Assembly: GCA_934457515.1 (NCBI GenBank)
Contig: CAKSHV010000003.1
Location: 1-15,283, forward strand
Source: an uncultured Clostridia bacterium
GTDB lineage: Bacteria; Bacillota; Clostridia; RGIG6154
Reading direction: 5' to 3'
Length of the DNA stretch: 15,283 nucleotides
The notes beneath the pieces are model-generated. The model saw only the letters and a program-made list of their open reading frames with translations, was not told the DNA's origin and did not search any database. Positions 1 to 6,440 of this stretch are shown here, piece after piece (positions within the stretch are counted from its first letter, which is position 1; every line of letters starts with the position of its first letter). The position numbers and the translations under genes are program-made.

Positions 1-478
1 CCATGCCCAAAATGGAACAGGTTGTGTAGCAGCCGGGATTGCCGACAAGAGAAGTTTTTTTGATTTCCTCGCGGTGCAGCTCGCAAAGTCCGTATGCTTT
101 TTTCTTCAAAAGCTCGGGTGCGCAGTGCTTGTCTTTATACCACTCTTCATACACCTTCACGTCATTATACCGAAAATCGCCGCTTAAATCAATAACCTTG
201 ATTCCCTTTTCGTAAAGCGCGGGAATCACCTCTTTGGAGGCGCCGTGCGGAAGCGCGCAAAACGCCACATCGCAGGTTTTCGCCACCTTGTCTATGTCAA
301 GTTCCTCGCAAACCAAATTGCAAACGTGTTTAAAATTTCCGTAAATTTCATCAATGGGCGTGCCCGCCGTTGAATGGGACACCAACATTTGAATTTCTGC
401 CTGCGGGTGCACGGACAGAAGACGAATCAGTTCTTCGCCCGTGTATCCTGTTGCGCCCAAAATTGCCGCCTTAATCAT
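1..478 (-). CDS. argC: N-acetyl-gamma-glutamyl-phosphate reductase (ArgC), N-terminal part, cut by window start
   Basis: ArgC catalyses the NADPH-dependent reduction of N-acetyl-glutamyl-phosphate to the semialdehyde, the third step of arginine synthesis, in the cytoplasm. My translation reads MIKAAILGATGYTGEELIRL at the N-terminus, with the Rossmann motif GATGYTG at residues 8-14. The catalytic-cysteine motif GNPGCYTT lies at about residues 146-153, with Cys150 the expected nucleophile. The frame is open for 159 codons and runs off the left edge, so the C-terminal half is not visible. The ATG at 478 is preceded by AAGGAG (487-492 on the plus strand as CTCCTT) at 8 nt. It has its own promoter and lies 60 bp downstream of the methionine-gamma-lyase-like gene on the same strand, so some read-through from that operon is also possible. 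Identification is firm from the two motifs. Confidence 0.96.
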   Translation of the reverse strand, partial: MIKAAILGATGYTGEELIRLLSVHPQAEIQMLVSHSTAGTPIDEIYGNFKHVCNLVCEELDIDKVAKTCDVAFCALPHGASKEVIPALYEKGIKVIDLSGDFRYNDVKVYEEWYKDKHCAPELLKKKAYGLCELHREEIKKTSLVGNPGCYTTCSILGM

Positions 479-493
479 CGTATCAACTCCTTG

Positions 494-531
494 CTTGCAA
501 TATTATACACCATATTGCATAAAATTGCAAG
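494..531. promoter_or_regulatory. Two tandem ArgR (ARG box)-like operators over the argC promoter
   Basis: Two 14-nt cores fit the ARG-box pattern TGNAT-WWWW-ATNCA with one mismatch each. The first, at 496-509, reads TGCAATATTATACA on the plus strand. The second, at 516-529, reads TGCAATTTTATGCA on the minus strand. Written as 18-bp boxes (494-511 and 514-531) they are 2 bp apart, close to the 2-3 bp spacing known for paired ArgR sites. They cover the promoter from the -35 to the predicted start. A 9-bp inverted repeat, GCTTGCAAT (493-501) and ATTGCAAGC (524-532), also spans the pair. Regulation by an ArgR/AhrC repressor is inferred; no argR gene is in the window. Confidence 0.5.
502..530 (-). 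promoter_or_regulatory. Sigma-A-type promoter of argC
   Basis: On the minus strand a -35 TTGCAA (530-525) and a perfect -10 TATAAT (507-502) are separated by 17 nt. Predicted transcription starts near 495, giving a leader of roughly 17 nt that contains little beyond the Shine-Dalgarno site. The -35 matches consensus at only four of six positions, which suits a promoter that is regulated. Confidence 0.75.
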
Positions 532-538
532 CGTTTTC

Positions 539-1795
539 TTACTTTTTCAGTAAATTTTTTTCAATTAAGAAAGAAATTGCCGACAAAATTCCTAATTTCC
601 CGTATGCATAGGTCAGTCCGCCCTGCAAATAGGCGATAAACGGTTCTTTAATCGGGCCGTCTGCCGAAAGCTCGATAGACGAACCCTGGGTAAACGCGCC
701 AGCCGCCATGATAACCCGGTGTGCATACCCCGGCATGGGCCACGGCTCGGGCACAACCGCCGAATCGATGGGCGAGCCTTTCTGAATCCCCTGACAGAAC
801 GCGACTAAGCGTTCTTCGCTTTCCAGCCGAACCGCCTGAATGATGTCGGTTCTGTTTTCGTTCGGCTCGGGGCACACCGCATAGCCTAAATGTTTAAAAA
901 TGTCCGCCGTTAAAACCGCGGTTTTAAGCGCCGAGCAAACAACCGACGGCGCGGTAAACAGGCCCTGATACAAGGACTTTGTAACGCCCAGTGACGGTCC
1001 GCATTCCTTGCCGAGTCCCGGGCTTGTCAGCCGCGCGGCAATACGTTCGATTGCTTTGTGTGTTCCCACTATGTATCCGCCGGTGGGCGCCAAGCCCCCG
1101 CCCGCGTTTTTAATCAAAGAGCCCGCAATCACGTCCGCGCCGTGCTGGGTCGGCTCGGTTTTTTCAACAAATTCGCCGTAGCAGTTGTCCACAAACACAT
1201 AGCAGTCCTTTGCGCGTGCCTTTATAAAGGAAGTCAGTTTTTCCGTTTCCGCCATGTCCAGCGATTTACGGAATGCATAGCCTTTCGAGCGCTGCATCAT
1301 AACCACTTTCGGTTTCTTTTCGGCAAGCAGCTTTTCGATGGTTTCATAGTCGGGCGTGCCGTCGGGCAGCAAATCTGCCTGTGCATACGATACGCCCATC
1401 TCTTTGAGCGACCCCGCCGCAGGCGTTTCGCCGCGGATGCCGATGGCGTCCTCTAACGTGTCATACGGCTTGCCCGTTACGGCAAGCAGCGTGTCGCCGG
1501 GGAGCAAAAGTCCGAACAGCACCATGGACAGGGCATGGGTGCCGCAGGTAATGGTGTGGCGCACGATCGCGTCCTCCGCACCGAAAATTTCGGCATAGAC
1601 CGACTCTAACGTGTCCCGTCCCAAATCGTCATATCCGTAGCCGGTTGTGGGCGCAAAATGCGCCTCGTTAATATTAAATTTCTGAAACGCTTTCAACACT
1701 TTTTTGGAGTTGAAAAACTCGGTTTCCTCCAAATCGGCAAAGCACCCGCGAACGCGCGCCTCTGCCTCTTTTATCATTTGTTCCGCTTGCTGCAT
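539..1795 (-). CDS. Methionine gamma-lyase-like PLP protein (aluminium-resistance / YnbB family)
   Basis: This 418-residue protein is a fold-type I PLP enzyme related to cystathionine/methionine gamma-lyases. The family is often annotated as aluminium resistance protein or YnbB, and its physiological substrate is not established. The PLP lysine is very probably Lys229 in GSLIKNAGGG, and the cofactor-binding aspartate Asp203 in FVDNCYGEF. Other family marks are the N-terminal TTGYGYDDLGRD (about 50-61) and ITCGTHALS (about 82-90). Length is normal for the family. The ATG at 1795 follows GAAAGGA about 11 nt upstream. It begins 18 nt after the third M42 gene stops and is the last gene of the murD-M42 run. 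No hairpin terminator is visible between its stop and argC. Family assignment is firm; lyase activity is not shown. Confidence 0.9.
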   Translation of the reverse strand: MQQAEQMIKEAEARVRGCFADLEETEFFNSKKVLKAFQKFNINEAHFAPTTGYGYDDLGRDTLESVYAEIFGAEDAIVRHTITCGTHALSMVLFGLLLPGDTLLAVTGKPYDTLEDAIGIRGETPAAGSLKEMGVSYAQADLLPDGTPDYETIEKLLAEKKPKVVMMQRSKGYAFRKSLDMAETEKLTSFIKARAKDCYVFVDNCYGEFVEKTEPTQHGADVIAGSLIKNAGGGLAPTGGYIVGTHKAIERIAARLTSPGLGKECGPSLGVTKSLYQGLFTAPSVVCSALKTAVLTADIFKHLGYAVCPEPNENRTDIIQAVRLESEERLVAFCQGIQKGSPIDSAVVPEPWPMPGYAHRVIMAAGAFTQGSSIELSADGPIKEPFIAYLQGGLTYAYGKLGILSAISFLIEKNLLKK

Positions 1796-1813
1796 TTTTT
1801 ATAAATCCTTTCT

Positions 1814-2683
1814 TTACTCCTTGTTTTCAAGGTAGGTTTTTACGAATTTTTGAACCGCATCTGCGGTTTTAACATACATTCCCTGTCGCATAAAATCGGG
1901 GAAAAGCACCGGAATGCCGATAACGCCCGTGCTGCCCCAGGGCGCAGCCGCGCCCGCCGATTTTTCGTCGCTGTCCGCACTGATTTCATACGGAATTTCG
2001 GCTTTTTCAAACACAGAACAAAGCTCCGATTCTGTCGCGCTTGACGCAGCATATCCGTTTGTTAAACTTTTAACCGTCATTTTTTCGCCTTTTGTTTCTT
2101 CAAAAATCAAAACCCTGTCCGCCTCAATTTCTTTTACGGCGGCGCTTAGTCCCTTGTTTCCGTGGTTCGACTGCACGCCAAGCACAATATACACATCAAA
2201 ATCACTTTCAAAATCCGAAAGAAAAGCCGAAATTGCCGCGCGCGCAGCAATGTTTTTGCCAAGCAGCACATTTTCGGGGTTCTCGGTTTCACCCTCAAAA
2301 TTTCCCTCAAACACGCCGTTTCTGCCCGCCTGCAAGCCTTCTGCCGCCTCGGTCATTAAAATATACTGATTCTCCTCGGGGTTCTCGCCGTCGGCGCACA
2401 CAAAGCCGGTGTAGCCGCCAAACGAAACCTGCATGCCGGGGTATACCTTTTTCTTGCCGAGATGCGCAAAATACACCTTTTTATTGTCCTGCACGTCCAT
2501 AACCACCGCCGCATCCTCATCGAGTGCGGCATACAGCATAACGGTTTTTCCCTCTCCCGGATAGTGGGCAACCAAATTTCCGATTTTATCCTCTTTAAAC
2601 TGCGGAAATTTCTGCATAATATATTTTTTTGCAATTTCTTCACCGCCGCAGGGCGCGGGCAGTGCACACAGCATTTCTAACAT
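1814..2683 (-). CDS. Catalytically dead M42-family peptidase paralogue (pseudo-aminopeptidase)
   Basis: A 289-residue protein that aligns along its length with the two upstream M42 peptidases but has lost the active site. Against the middle paralogue, the metal-binding His of CAHTDEVGL becomes Ala53 in YAALDEDAA. The bridging Asp of FDDRAG becomes Ala146 in IAARAA. The catalytic Glu pair of AQEETG becomes Ser172-Asn173 in VQSNHG. The last His of YLHTP becomes Asp263. Only Asp55 and a Glu near 195 remain. It is about 40-55 residues shorter than its neighbours, mainly in the PDZ-like insert (about 68-142). The frame is intact and it has its own AAAGGAG 7 nt before ATG 2683, so it does not look like a decaying pseudogene. 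The start overlaps the previous stop by 7 nt. A structural or regulatory subunit of an M42 particle is inferred. An internal ATG at codon 4 is the only near alternative start. Confidence 0.85.
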   Translation of the reverse strand: MLEMLCALPAPCGGEEIAKKYIMQKFPQFKEDKIGNLVAHYPGEGKTVMLYAALDEDAAVVMDVQDNKKVYFAHLGKKKVYPGMQVSFGGYTGFVCADGENPEENQYILMTEAAEGLQAGRNGVFEGNFEGETENPENVLLGKNIAARAAISAFLSDFESDFDVYIVLGVQSNHGNKGLSAAVKEIEADRVLIFEETKGEKMTVKSLTNGYAASSATESELCSVFEKAEIPYEISADSDEKSAGAAAPWGSTGVIGIPVLFPDFMRQGMYVKTADAVQKFVKTYLENKE

Positions 2684-3666
2684 AACGATTCTCCTTTCAG
2701 ATACGCCGAAAGCATGGCAACGGTTTCATTCAAATCGGTCTTGGAAATCACGCCGACGGGGGTGTGCAGATACCGGCACGGCACCGAAACGGCCGCCACG
2801 CATTTTCCGTTTTTGGAAATCGCGCCCGCGTCATTTCCGCCCGCCGCCGCATTTTTATACTGAAAATGCGGTGCACGCGCCGCCAAATTTTCGCGCAAAG
2901 CTACATTTGCAAACGATGCGCCGTCGGTTACCGTCAGCGCAGGTCCGCCGACAAGCGCCGTCGAATGCTTTTCGCGCGGCACGCCCGGCATATCCAGGCA
3001 CGTGGTGTTTTCCACTACGATGTATTCGTCCGCCTCAATTCTGCGCGACGCGATTTGAGCACCCCTTAACCCCGTTTCCTCCTGGGCGGTAAACACAAAA
3101 TACAAATCATTTTCATACTGCTCTTTTAAAAGGGTAAGCAAAACAAAGCAGCCCGCGCGGTCGTCAAACGCTTTGCCGAACACCATCGATTCCGTTTCTT
3201 CAAACGTGTCCTCGAAATAAATCGGGTCGCCGCGCCGAACATAGGACAGCGCCTCTAAACGGTCAGCTGCGCCGATGTCGATATAAAGCTCTTCGCACGG
3301 CACTTTTTTCTTGCGGCTTTCCGCCGAAGACAGGTGCGCCGCGGGATAGCCGATAACGCCTTTTATGCGATTCTCACCGATATACACACCCTTTGCGGGC
3401 AGAACGCCGCTGTCAATCCCGCCGACCGTGCGGAATTTAACATATCCGTCCTCGGTGACGGACGAAACAATCAGCCCCACCTCATCGGTATGTGCGCAAA
3501 GCATAACCGTTTTTTTCGGATTTATGCCCTTTTTATACACATAAACATTGCCGAAGCTGTCTTTAAACACCCTGTCCGCATACGGCTTTGCGGATTTTAC
3601 AACAAAGTCCGCCACATCTTCTTCAAACCCCGATATGCCAAACAGGGAAGATAATGTTTTTAACAT
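2677..3666 (-). CDS. M42-family metallo-aminopeptidase (TET/glutamyl-aminopeptidase type), second copy
   Basis: M42 peptidases are cytosolic di-metal aminopeptidases that usually form dodecameric tetrahedral (TET) shells and trim short peptides. This 329-residue copy has all expected motifs in order: CAHTDEVGL with His59 and Asp61, FDDRAG with the bridging Asp168, AQEETGLRGA with catalytic Glu196 and Glu197, a VEN glutamate at about 219 in the third metal position, and YLHTP with His301. The PDZ-like oligomerisation insert lies at about residues 70-165. The start ATG 3666 overlaps the stop of the preceding gene by 7 nt (ATGTTAA), so translation is probably coupled. Older annotations call such proteins endoglucanase M or CelM; peptidase is the correct function for the family. 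Substrate preference cannot be read from the sequence. Confidence 0.93.
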   Translation of the reverse strand: MLKTLSSLFGISGFEEDVADFVVKSAKPYADRVFKDSFGNVYVYKKGINPKKTVMLCAHTDEVGLIVSSVTEDGYVKFRTVGGIDSGVLPAKGVYIGENRIKGVIGYPAAHLSSAESRKKKVPCEELYIDIGAADRLEALSYVRRGDPIYFEDTFEETESMVFGKAFDDRAGCFVLLTLLKEQYENDLYFVFTAQEETGLRGAQIASRRIEADEYIVVENTTCLDMPGVPREKHSTALVGGPALTVTDGASFANVALRENLAARAPHFQYKNAAAGGNDAGAISKNGKCVAAVSVPCRYLHTPVGVISKTDLNETVAMLSAYLKGESLC

Positions 3667-4697
3667 TCCACATCCCCCGCAATCCTTAAAATTTCCGTCT
3701 TTGTCAGCGCCCTTAAATAGGCTGCCGCCGTGTCCGCCGTCGCGTCAAAATCCTTGATGGAAAGCACCTCTGCCGGCGTGTGCATGTGCTTTAGCGGAAA
3801 GGACAGCATGCCGCACGGAATCCCGAATCCTTGCACCTGATAGCTCCACGCGTTCGTGCCCGAGCACCCCTCAAGCACCTCAATCTGATAGGGGATCCCC
3901 GCCCTTGCGGCGCTTTCTTCCAATCCTTTTCGAACGGCGCGGTTCACGTTCGGCCCCGTGCCGATGGCAACGCCCTCGCTGCAGACAAATGTTTCGTCCG
4001 ACTTGTCAAACGGCGTTCTGCCGAACGTTGCGTCAATCACAAGCGCAATATCCGCCTTAAAATCAGTGCTTGACGCACCCTTTAATCCGCTTTCTTCGCC
4101 GACCGAAAAAACACCTGCCAGATGAAAGGGAAGTTTTTCGTCTTTTAACCGCTCGAACACCTCAATCACAGCCGCACAGCCCGCGCGGTTGTCTAAATAT
4201 GTTCCGTTTACCGACGAAATCAGCTTTCTAAACGCGGGGTAAAACTGAACACGGTCGCCGACCGAAATATTTTCCGCACAATCGCCCGTATCAATCAGCA
4301 TTCTGTCAACCGACGCCGTTTTTTCGCGGTCTTTTTTATCCATTAAATGGGGCGGCTTGGTGGAAATCACGCCTAAAATCTTGTCCCCGCCCTTTGTGCA
4401 CACCAAAACCTTTGCGGCAGGCAGCACCCGCGGGTCAATCCCGCCGACGTCGGTGAATTTCAAAAATCCGCCGCTTAACACCTCTTTTACGCATAACCCT
4501 ACCGAGTCCATGTGCGCGTCTATCATAACGGTCGGCGCGTCTTTATCCGTGCTCTTTTTTATACAAATCAGATTGCCCGCCCTGTCACGCGTAACTTCAT
4601 CGCACACAATGGCGCTTTTTATGGTTTCCGCAATCTCGTCCTCTCTGCCCGACACTCCAAATGCGCGGCAAAGCGATTCTAAAAGTTTTATGTTCAT
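3660..4697 (-). CDS. M42-family metallo-aminopeptidase, first copy
   Basis: A 345-residue M42 aminopeptidase with a complete active site: DAHMDSVGL with His62 and Asp64, LDNRAG with Asp169, GEESGLKGA with Glu201 and Glu202, VIDATFG with Asp222, and HMHTP with His306. The N-terminus MNIKLLESLCRAFGVSGRED matches where family members begin. I chose ATG 4697 because ACGGAG (4706-4711) sits 8 nt upstream. The longer open frame up to 4778 would overlap murD and lacks a ribosome site. It starts 16 nt after the murD stop and overlaps the next M42 gene by 7 nt. Its third metal position is Asp, whereas the second copy has Glu there, so the two active copies may differ in specificity. That last point is inference. 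Confidence 0.93.
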   Translation of the reverse strand: MNIKLLESLCRAFGVSGREDEIAETIKSAIVCDEVTRDRAGNLICIKKSTDKDAPTVMIDAHMDSVGLCVKEVLSGGFLKFTDVGGIDPRVLPAAKVLVCTKGGDKILGVISTKPPHLMDKKDREKTASVDRMLIDTGDCAENISVGDRVQFYPAFRKLISSVNGTYLDNRAGCAAVIEVFERLKDEKLPFHLAGVFSVGEESGLKGASSTDFKADIALVIDATFGRTPFDKSDETFVCSEGVAIGTGPNVNRAVRKGLEESAARAGIPYQIEVLEGCSGTNAWSYQVQGFGIPCGMLSFPLKHMHTPAEVLSIKDFDATADTAAAYLRALTKTEILRIAGDVEC

Positions 4698-4713
4698 ATC
4701 ATACGCTCCGTTT

Positions 4714-6078
4714 TTATAATTCCGAAACAATTCGTTTAAAATGGTTTCCCCGCTCTTCAAAGTTTTTATACTTGTCAAAGCTTGCGCAGGCAGGGCAAAG
4801 CAAAATATTGTCGCCCTTTACCGCACTGCTTGACGCAATTTTTACCGCTTCCTCCATAGAATCCGCATCGATTATTTCTATGCAGCCGGGCTTGTAATTT
4901 GCGGCATTTTCCACAGCCGCGCGGATTTTCGACGCCGTATCGCCCATAAGCACCAATTTTTTGACTTTATTGACAACCGTTTCCGCCATCGGCTCGAACG
5001 GAATGTGCTTGTCATACCCGCCCGCAATGATAATCACCTTGTTTTCAAATGAGTTTAAGCCCGCCATGGCGCGGGTGGGGCTGGTTGCAATCGAGTCGTT
5101 ATAGTATTTAACGCCGTTAATTTCGCGCGTGAACTCAATACGGTGCGGAATTTTTCCGAAATGTTTTGCAATATAGCGAATGCTCTCTAACGAAACATCG
5201 CCCCAAACCACGCCGATTGCCGTCATATAATTTTCCACATTGTGCACGCCGGGCAGCAAAATATCTGCCGTGTCCACAACTTTTTCGTCTTTAAACCAAA
5301 TCGCGCCGTCTTTTGCGCAAAGGGTGCTGCCCTCCGCGTTTTTGCGCGTGAACAAAAACAATTCGGAAACGGGTGCCGTCTTTGCCAAAGACGCGGTAAT
5401 TTCATTATCCGCATTGGTCACAAGCCGCTCGCAGCCGTGCATATAAATGTTGGTTTTCGCGGCAACATATTCATCCATGCCGGTGTGCCAGTTTAAGTGG
5501 TTCGGCGAAAGATTGGTCACCGCTGCGCGTTTGGGGCTTTTCTTAAAGGTTTGCAGCTGAAAACTCGAAAGCTCCAAAACCACCTTGTCGGTCGGCTTAA
5601 TGTCTGCAATTTCGGGGAGCAGCGGTTTTCCGATGTTGCCGCCCAAATGGCAGGTATACCCCTCTTTTTTCAGCATTTCATACACCAGTGTGGTGGTTGT
5701 TGTTTTGCCGTCGCTGCCGGTTATGGCATAAATATCCGCCGGGCACAGCTCAAAAAACGCCTCCATTTCGGATGTGATAACGCTTCCCTCGCTTGCCAAT
5801 TTTTTCAAAATCGGAATATCGGGGCGGATTCCGGGCGTTCTGAATAGAATCTCGCCCTGCATTTTGTCAGGAAAATCATTTCCCAAAATTAAGGTCACGC
5901 CCTCTTTTTTTAGTTCCTGCGCCGTATCGCCCAACTCTTCTAAAGTGCGTTTATCCCCCGCAAACACGTTTGCGCCGGCGCGCGCCAGCATATGAATAAG
6001 CGGTGTGTTGCTGATTCCGATTCCCAGCACACCCACCGTTTTGCCTTTCATTTGTTCAAAATAAGTTTTATAATCCAT
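4714..6078 (-). CDS. murD: UDP-N-acetylmuramoyl-L-alanine--D-glutamate ligase (MurD)
   Basis: MurD adds D-glutamate to UDP-MurNAc-L-Ala using ATP, a cytoplasmic step of peptidoglycan precursor synthesis. The 454-residue protein has the Mur-ligase layout: an N-terminal Rossmann-like UDP-binding domain with GVLGIGISN (about 16-24), a central ATPase domain with P-loop GSDGKTTTT (121-129), GGNIGKPLL, LSPNHLNWH and a probable carbamylated lysine in VAAKTNIY (about Lys208), then a C-terminal domain beginning near the HRIEF motif. The P-loop reads GSDGKT rather than the more familiar GTNGKT. I place the start at ATG 6078, 9 nt after GAAAGGA. The in-frame ATG at 6105 has no ribosome site. It lies outside any division/cell-wall cluster and heads a run with three M42 peptidase genes. 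Confidence 0.94.
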   Translation of the reverse strand: MDYKTYFEQMKGKTVGVLGIGISNTPLIHMLARAGANVFAGDKRTLEELGDTAQELKKEGVTLILGNDFPDKMQGEILFRTPGIRPDIPILKKLASEGSVITSEMEAFFELCPADIYAITGSDGKTTTTTLVYEMLKKEGYTCHLGGNIGKPLLPEIADIKPTDKVVLELSSFQLQTFKKSPKRAAVTNLSPNHLNWHTGMDEYVAAKTNIYMHGCERLVTNADNEITASLAKTAPVSELFLFTRKNAEGSTLCAKDGAIWFKDEKVVDTADILLPGVHNVENYMTAIGVVWGDVSLESIRYIAKHFGKIPHRIEFTREINGVKYYNDSIATSPTRAMAGLNSFENKVIIIAGGYDKHIPFEPMAETVVNKVKKLVLMGDTASKIRAAVENAANYKPGCIEIIDADSMEEAVKIASSSAVKGDNILLCPACASFDKYKNFEERGNHFKRIVSEL

Positions 6079-6120
6079 TTTTCCGCATCCTTTCTGCCTG
6101 ACCATATCTATCTATTTTAT

Positions 6121-6149
6121 AGTATATCACTTTTTACTTTACAAATCAA
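6121..6149 (-). promoter_or_regulatory. Promoter of murD and the downstream run
   Basis: On the minus strand a -35 TTGATT (6149-6144) and a -10 TATACT (6126-6121) are 17 nt apart. Predicted start is near 6114, giving a leader of about 35 nt before murD. The -35 hexamer directly abuts the -35 of the divergent feo promoter, so RNA polymerase probably cannot occupy both at once. Confidence 0.65.
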
Positions 6150-6166
6150 TCATTTTATTATATAAT
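6138..6166 (+). promoter_or_regulatory. Promoter of feoAB
   Basis: A -35 TTTACA (6138-6143) and a perfect -10 TATAAT (6161-6166) are separated by 17 nt. Transcription should begin near 6173, with a leader of about 30 nt carrying AAGGAG at 6187-6192. The -10 lies within an 18-bp perfect palindrome. Confidence 0.75.
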
Positions 6167-6170
6167 AAAA
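6153..6170. repeat. 18-bp perfect palindrome over the feoAB -10
   Basis: TTTTATTATATAATAAAA is a perfect inverted repeat with 9-bp arms and no spacer, centred between 6161 and 6162 and enclosing the -10 hexamer of the feo promoter. Binding by a repressor here would block polymerase. It does not resemble the standard Fur box or a DtxR box. Because it consists only of A and T, chance is a real alternative. Confidence 0.45.
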
Positions 6171-6201
6171 CGTAAAATACAAGTATAAGGAGACTTAAAA
6201 T

Positions 6202-6429
6202 ATGACGCTGGACAAACTGAAAATCGGCGTTCCCGCCAAAATCCTGACGGTTGGCGGCGAAGGCATGTTAAGAAGGCGGCTTTTGGACATGGGGCTAACG
6301 CCGAAAACCGAAGTTATGGTCCGCAAAATCGCGCCCATGGGCGACCCGATTGAGCTGACGCTGCGCGGCTATGAATTAACGCTTCGTTTGGAAGACGCGC
6401 AAAAAATTGAAATCGAAGAAAAAAAATAA
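6202..6429 (+). CDS. feoA: Ferrous iron transport accessory protein FeoA
   Basis: A 75-residue FeoA, the small cytoplasmic SH3-like partner that acts with the FeoB permease in Fe(II) uptake. The typical opening MTLDKLKIGVPAKI is followed by GEGMLRRRLLDMGLTP (about 19-34), the family's most recognisable stretch, and by GDPIELTLRGYELTLRLEDA (about 46-65). The length is usual. AAGGAG lies 9 nt before the ATG. It ends 11 nt before feoB and shares its transcript. Confidence 0.95.
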   Translation: MTLDKLKIGVPAKILTVGGEGMLRRRLLDMGLTPKTEVMVRKIAPMGDPIELTLRGYELTLRLEDAQKIEIEEKK

Positions 6430-6440
6430 AGGAGAAAAAC

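Noticed and set aside
493..532. Inverted repeat GCTTGCAAT / ATTGCAAGC as a terminator of the PLP-enzyme gene
   Set aside because: The loop would be 22 nt and no T tract follows on the minus strand; the repeat is better explained as part of the operator pair at the argC promoter.
1058..1456. 132-codon open frame on the plus strand inside the PLP-enzyme gene, and similar frames antisense to other genes
   Set aside because: Each is antisense or out of frame to a gene with clear family motifs, lacks a ribosome site and shows no recognisable domain; they are shadows of the codon bias.
1814..2683. Third M42 gene as a plain decaying pseudogene
   Set aside because: No stop or frameshift interrupts it, it has a strong ribosome site, the changes cluster at catalytic positions, and the hydrophobic core pattern persists.
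4698..4778. Longer N-terminus for the first M42 peptidase
   Set aside because: It would overlap the end of murD by 65 bases, has no ribosome site, and the family's N-terminus matches the protein from 4697.
6140..6175. Fur box in the feoAB promoter
   Set aside because: No window fits the TGATAAT-N-ATTATCA pattern acceptably; only the AT palindrome is left as a candidate site.
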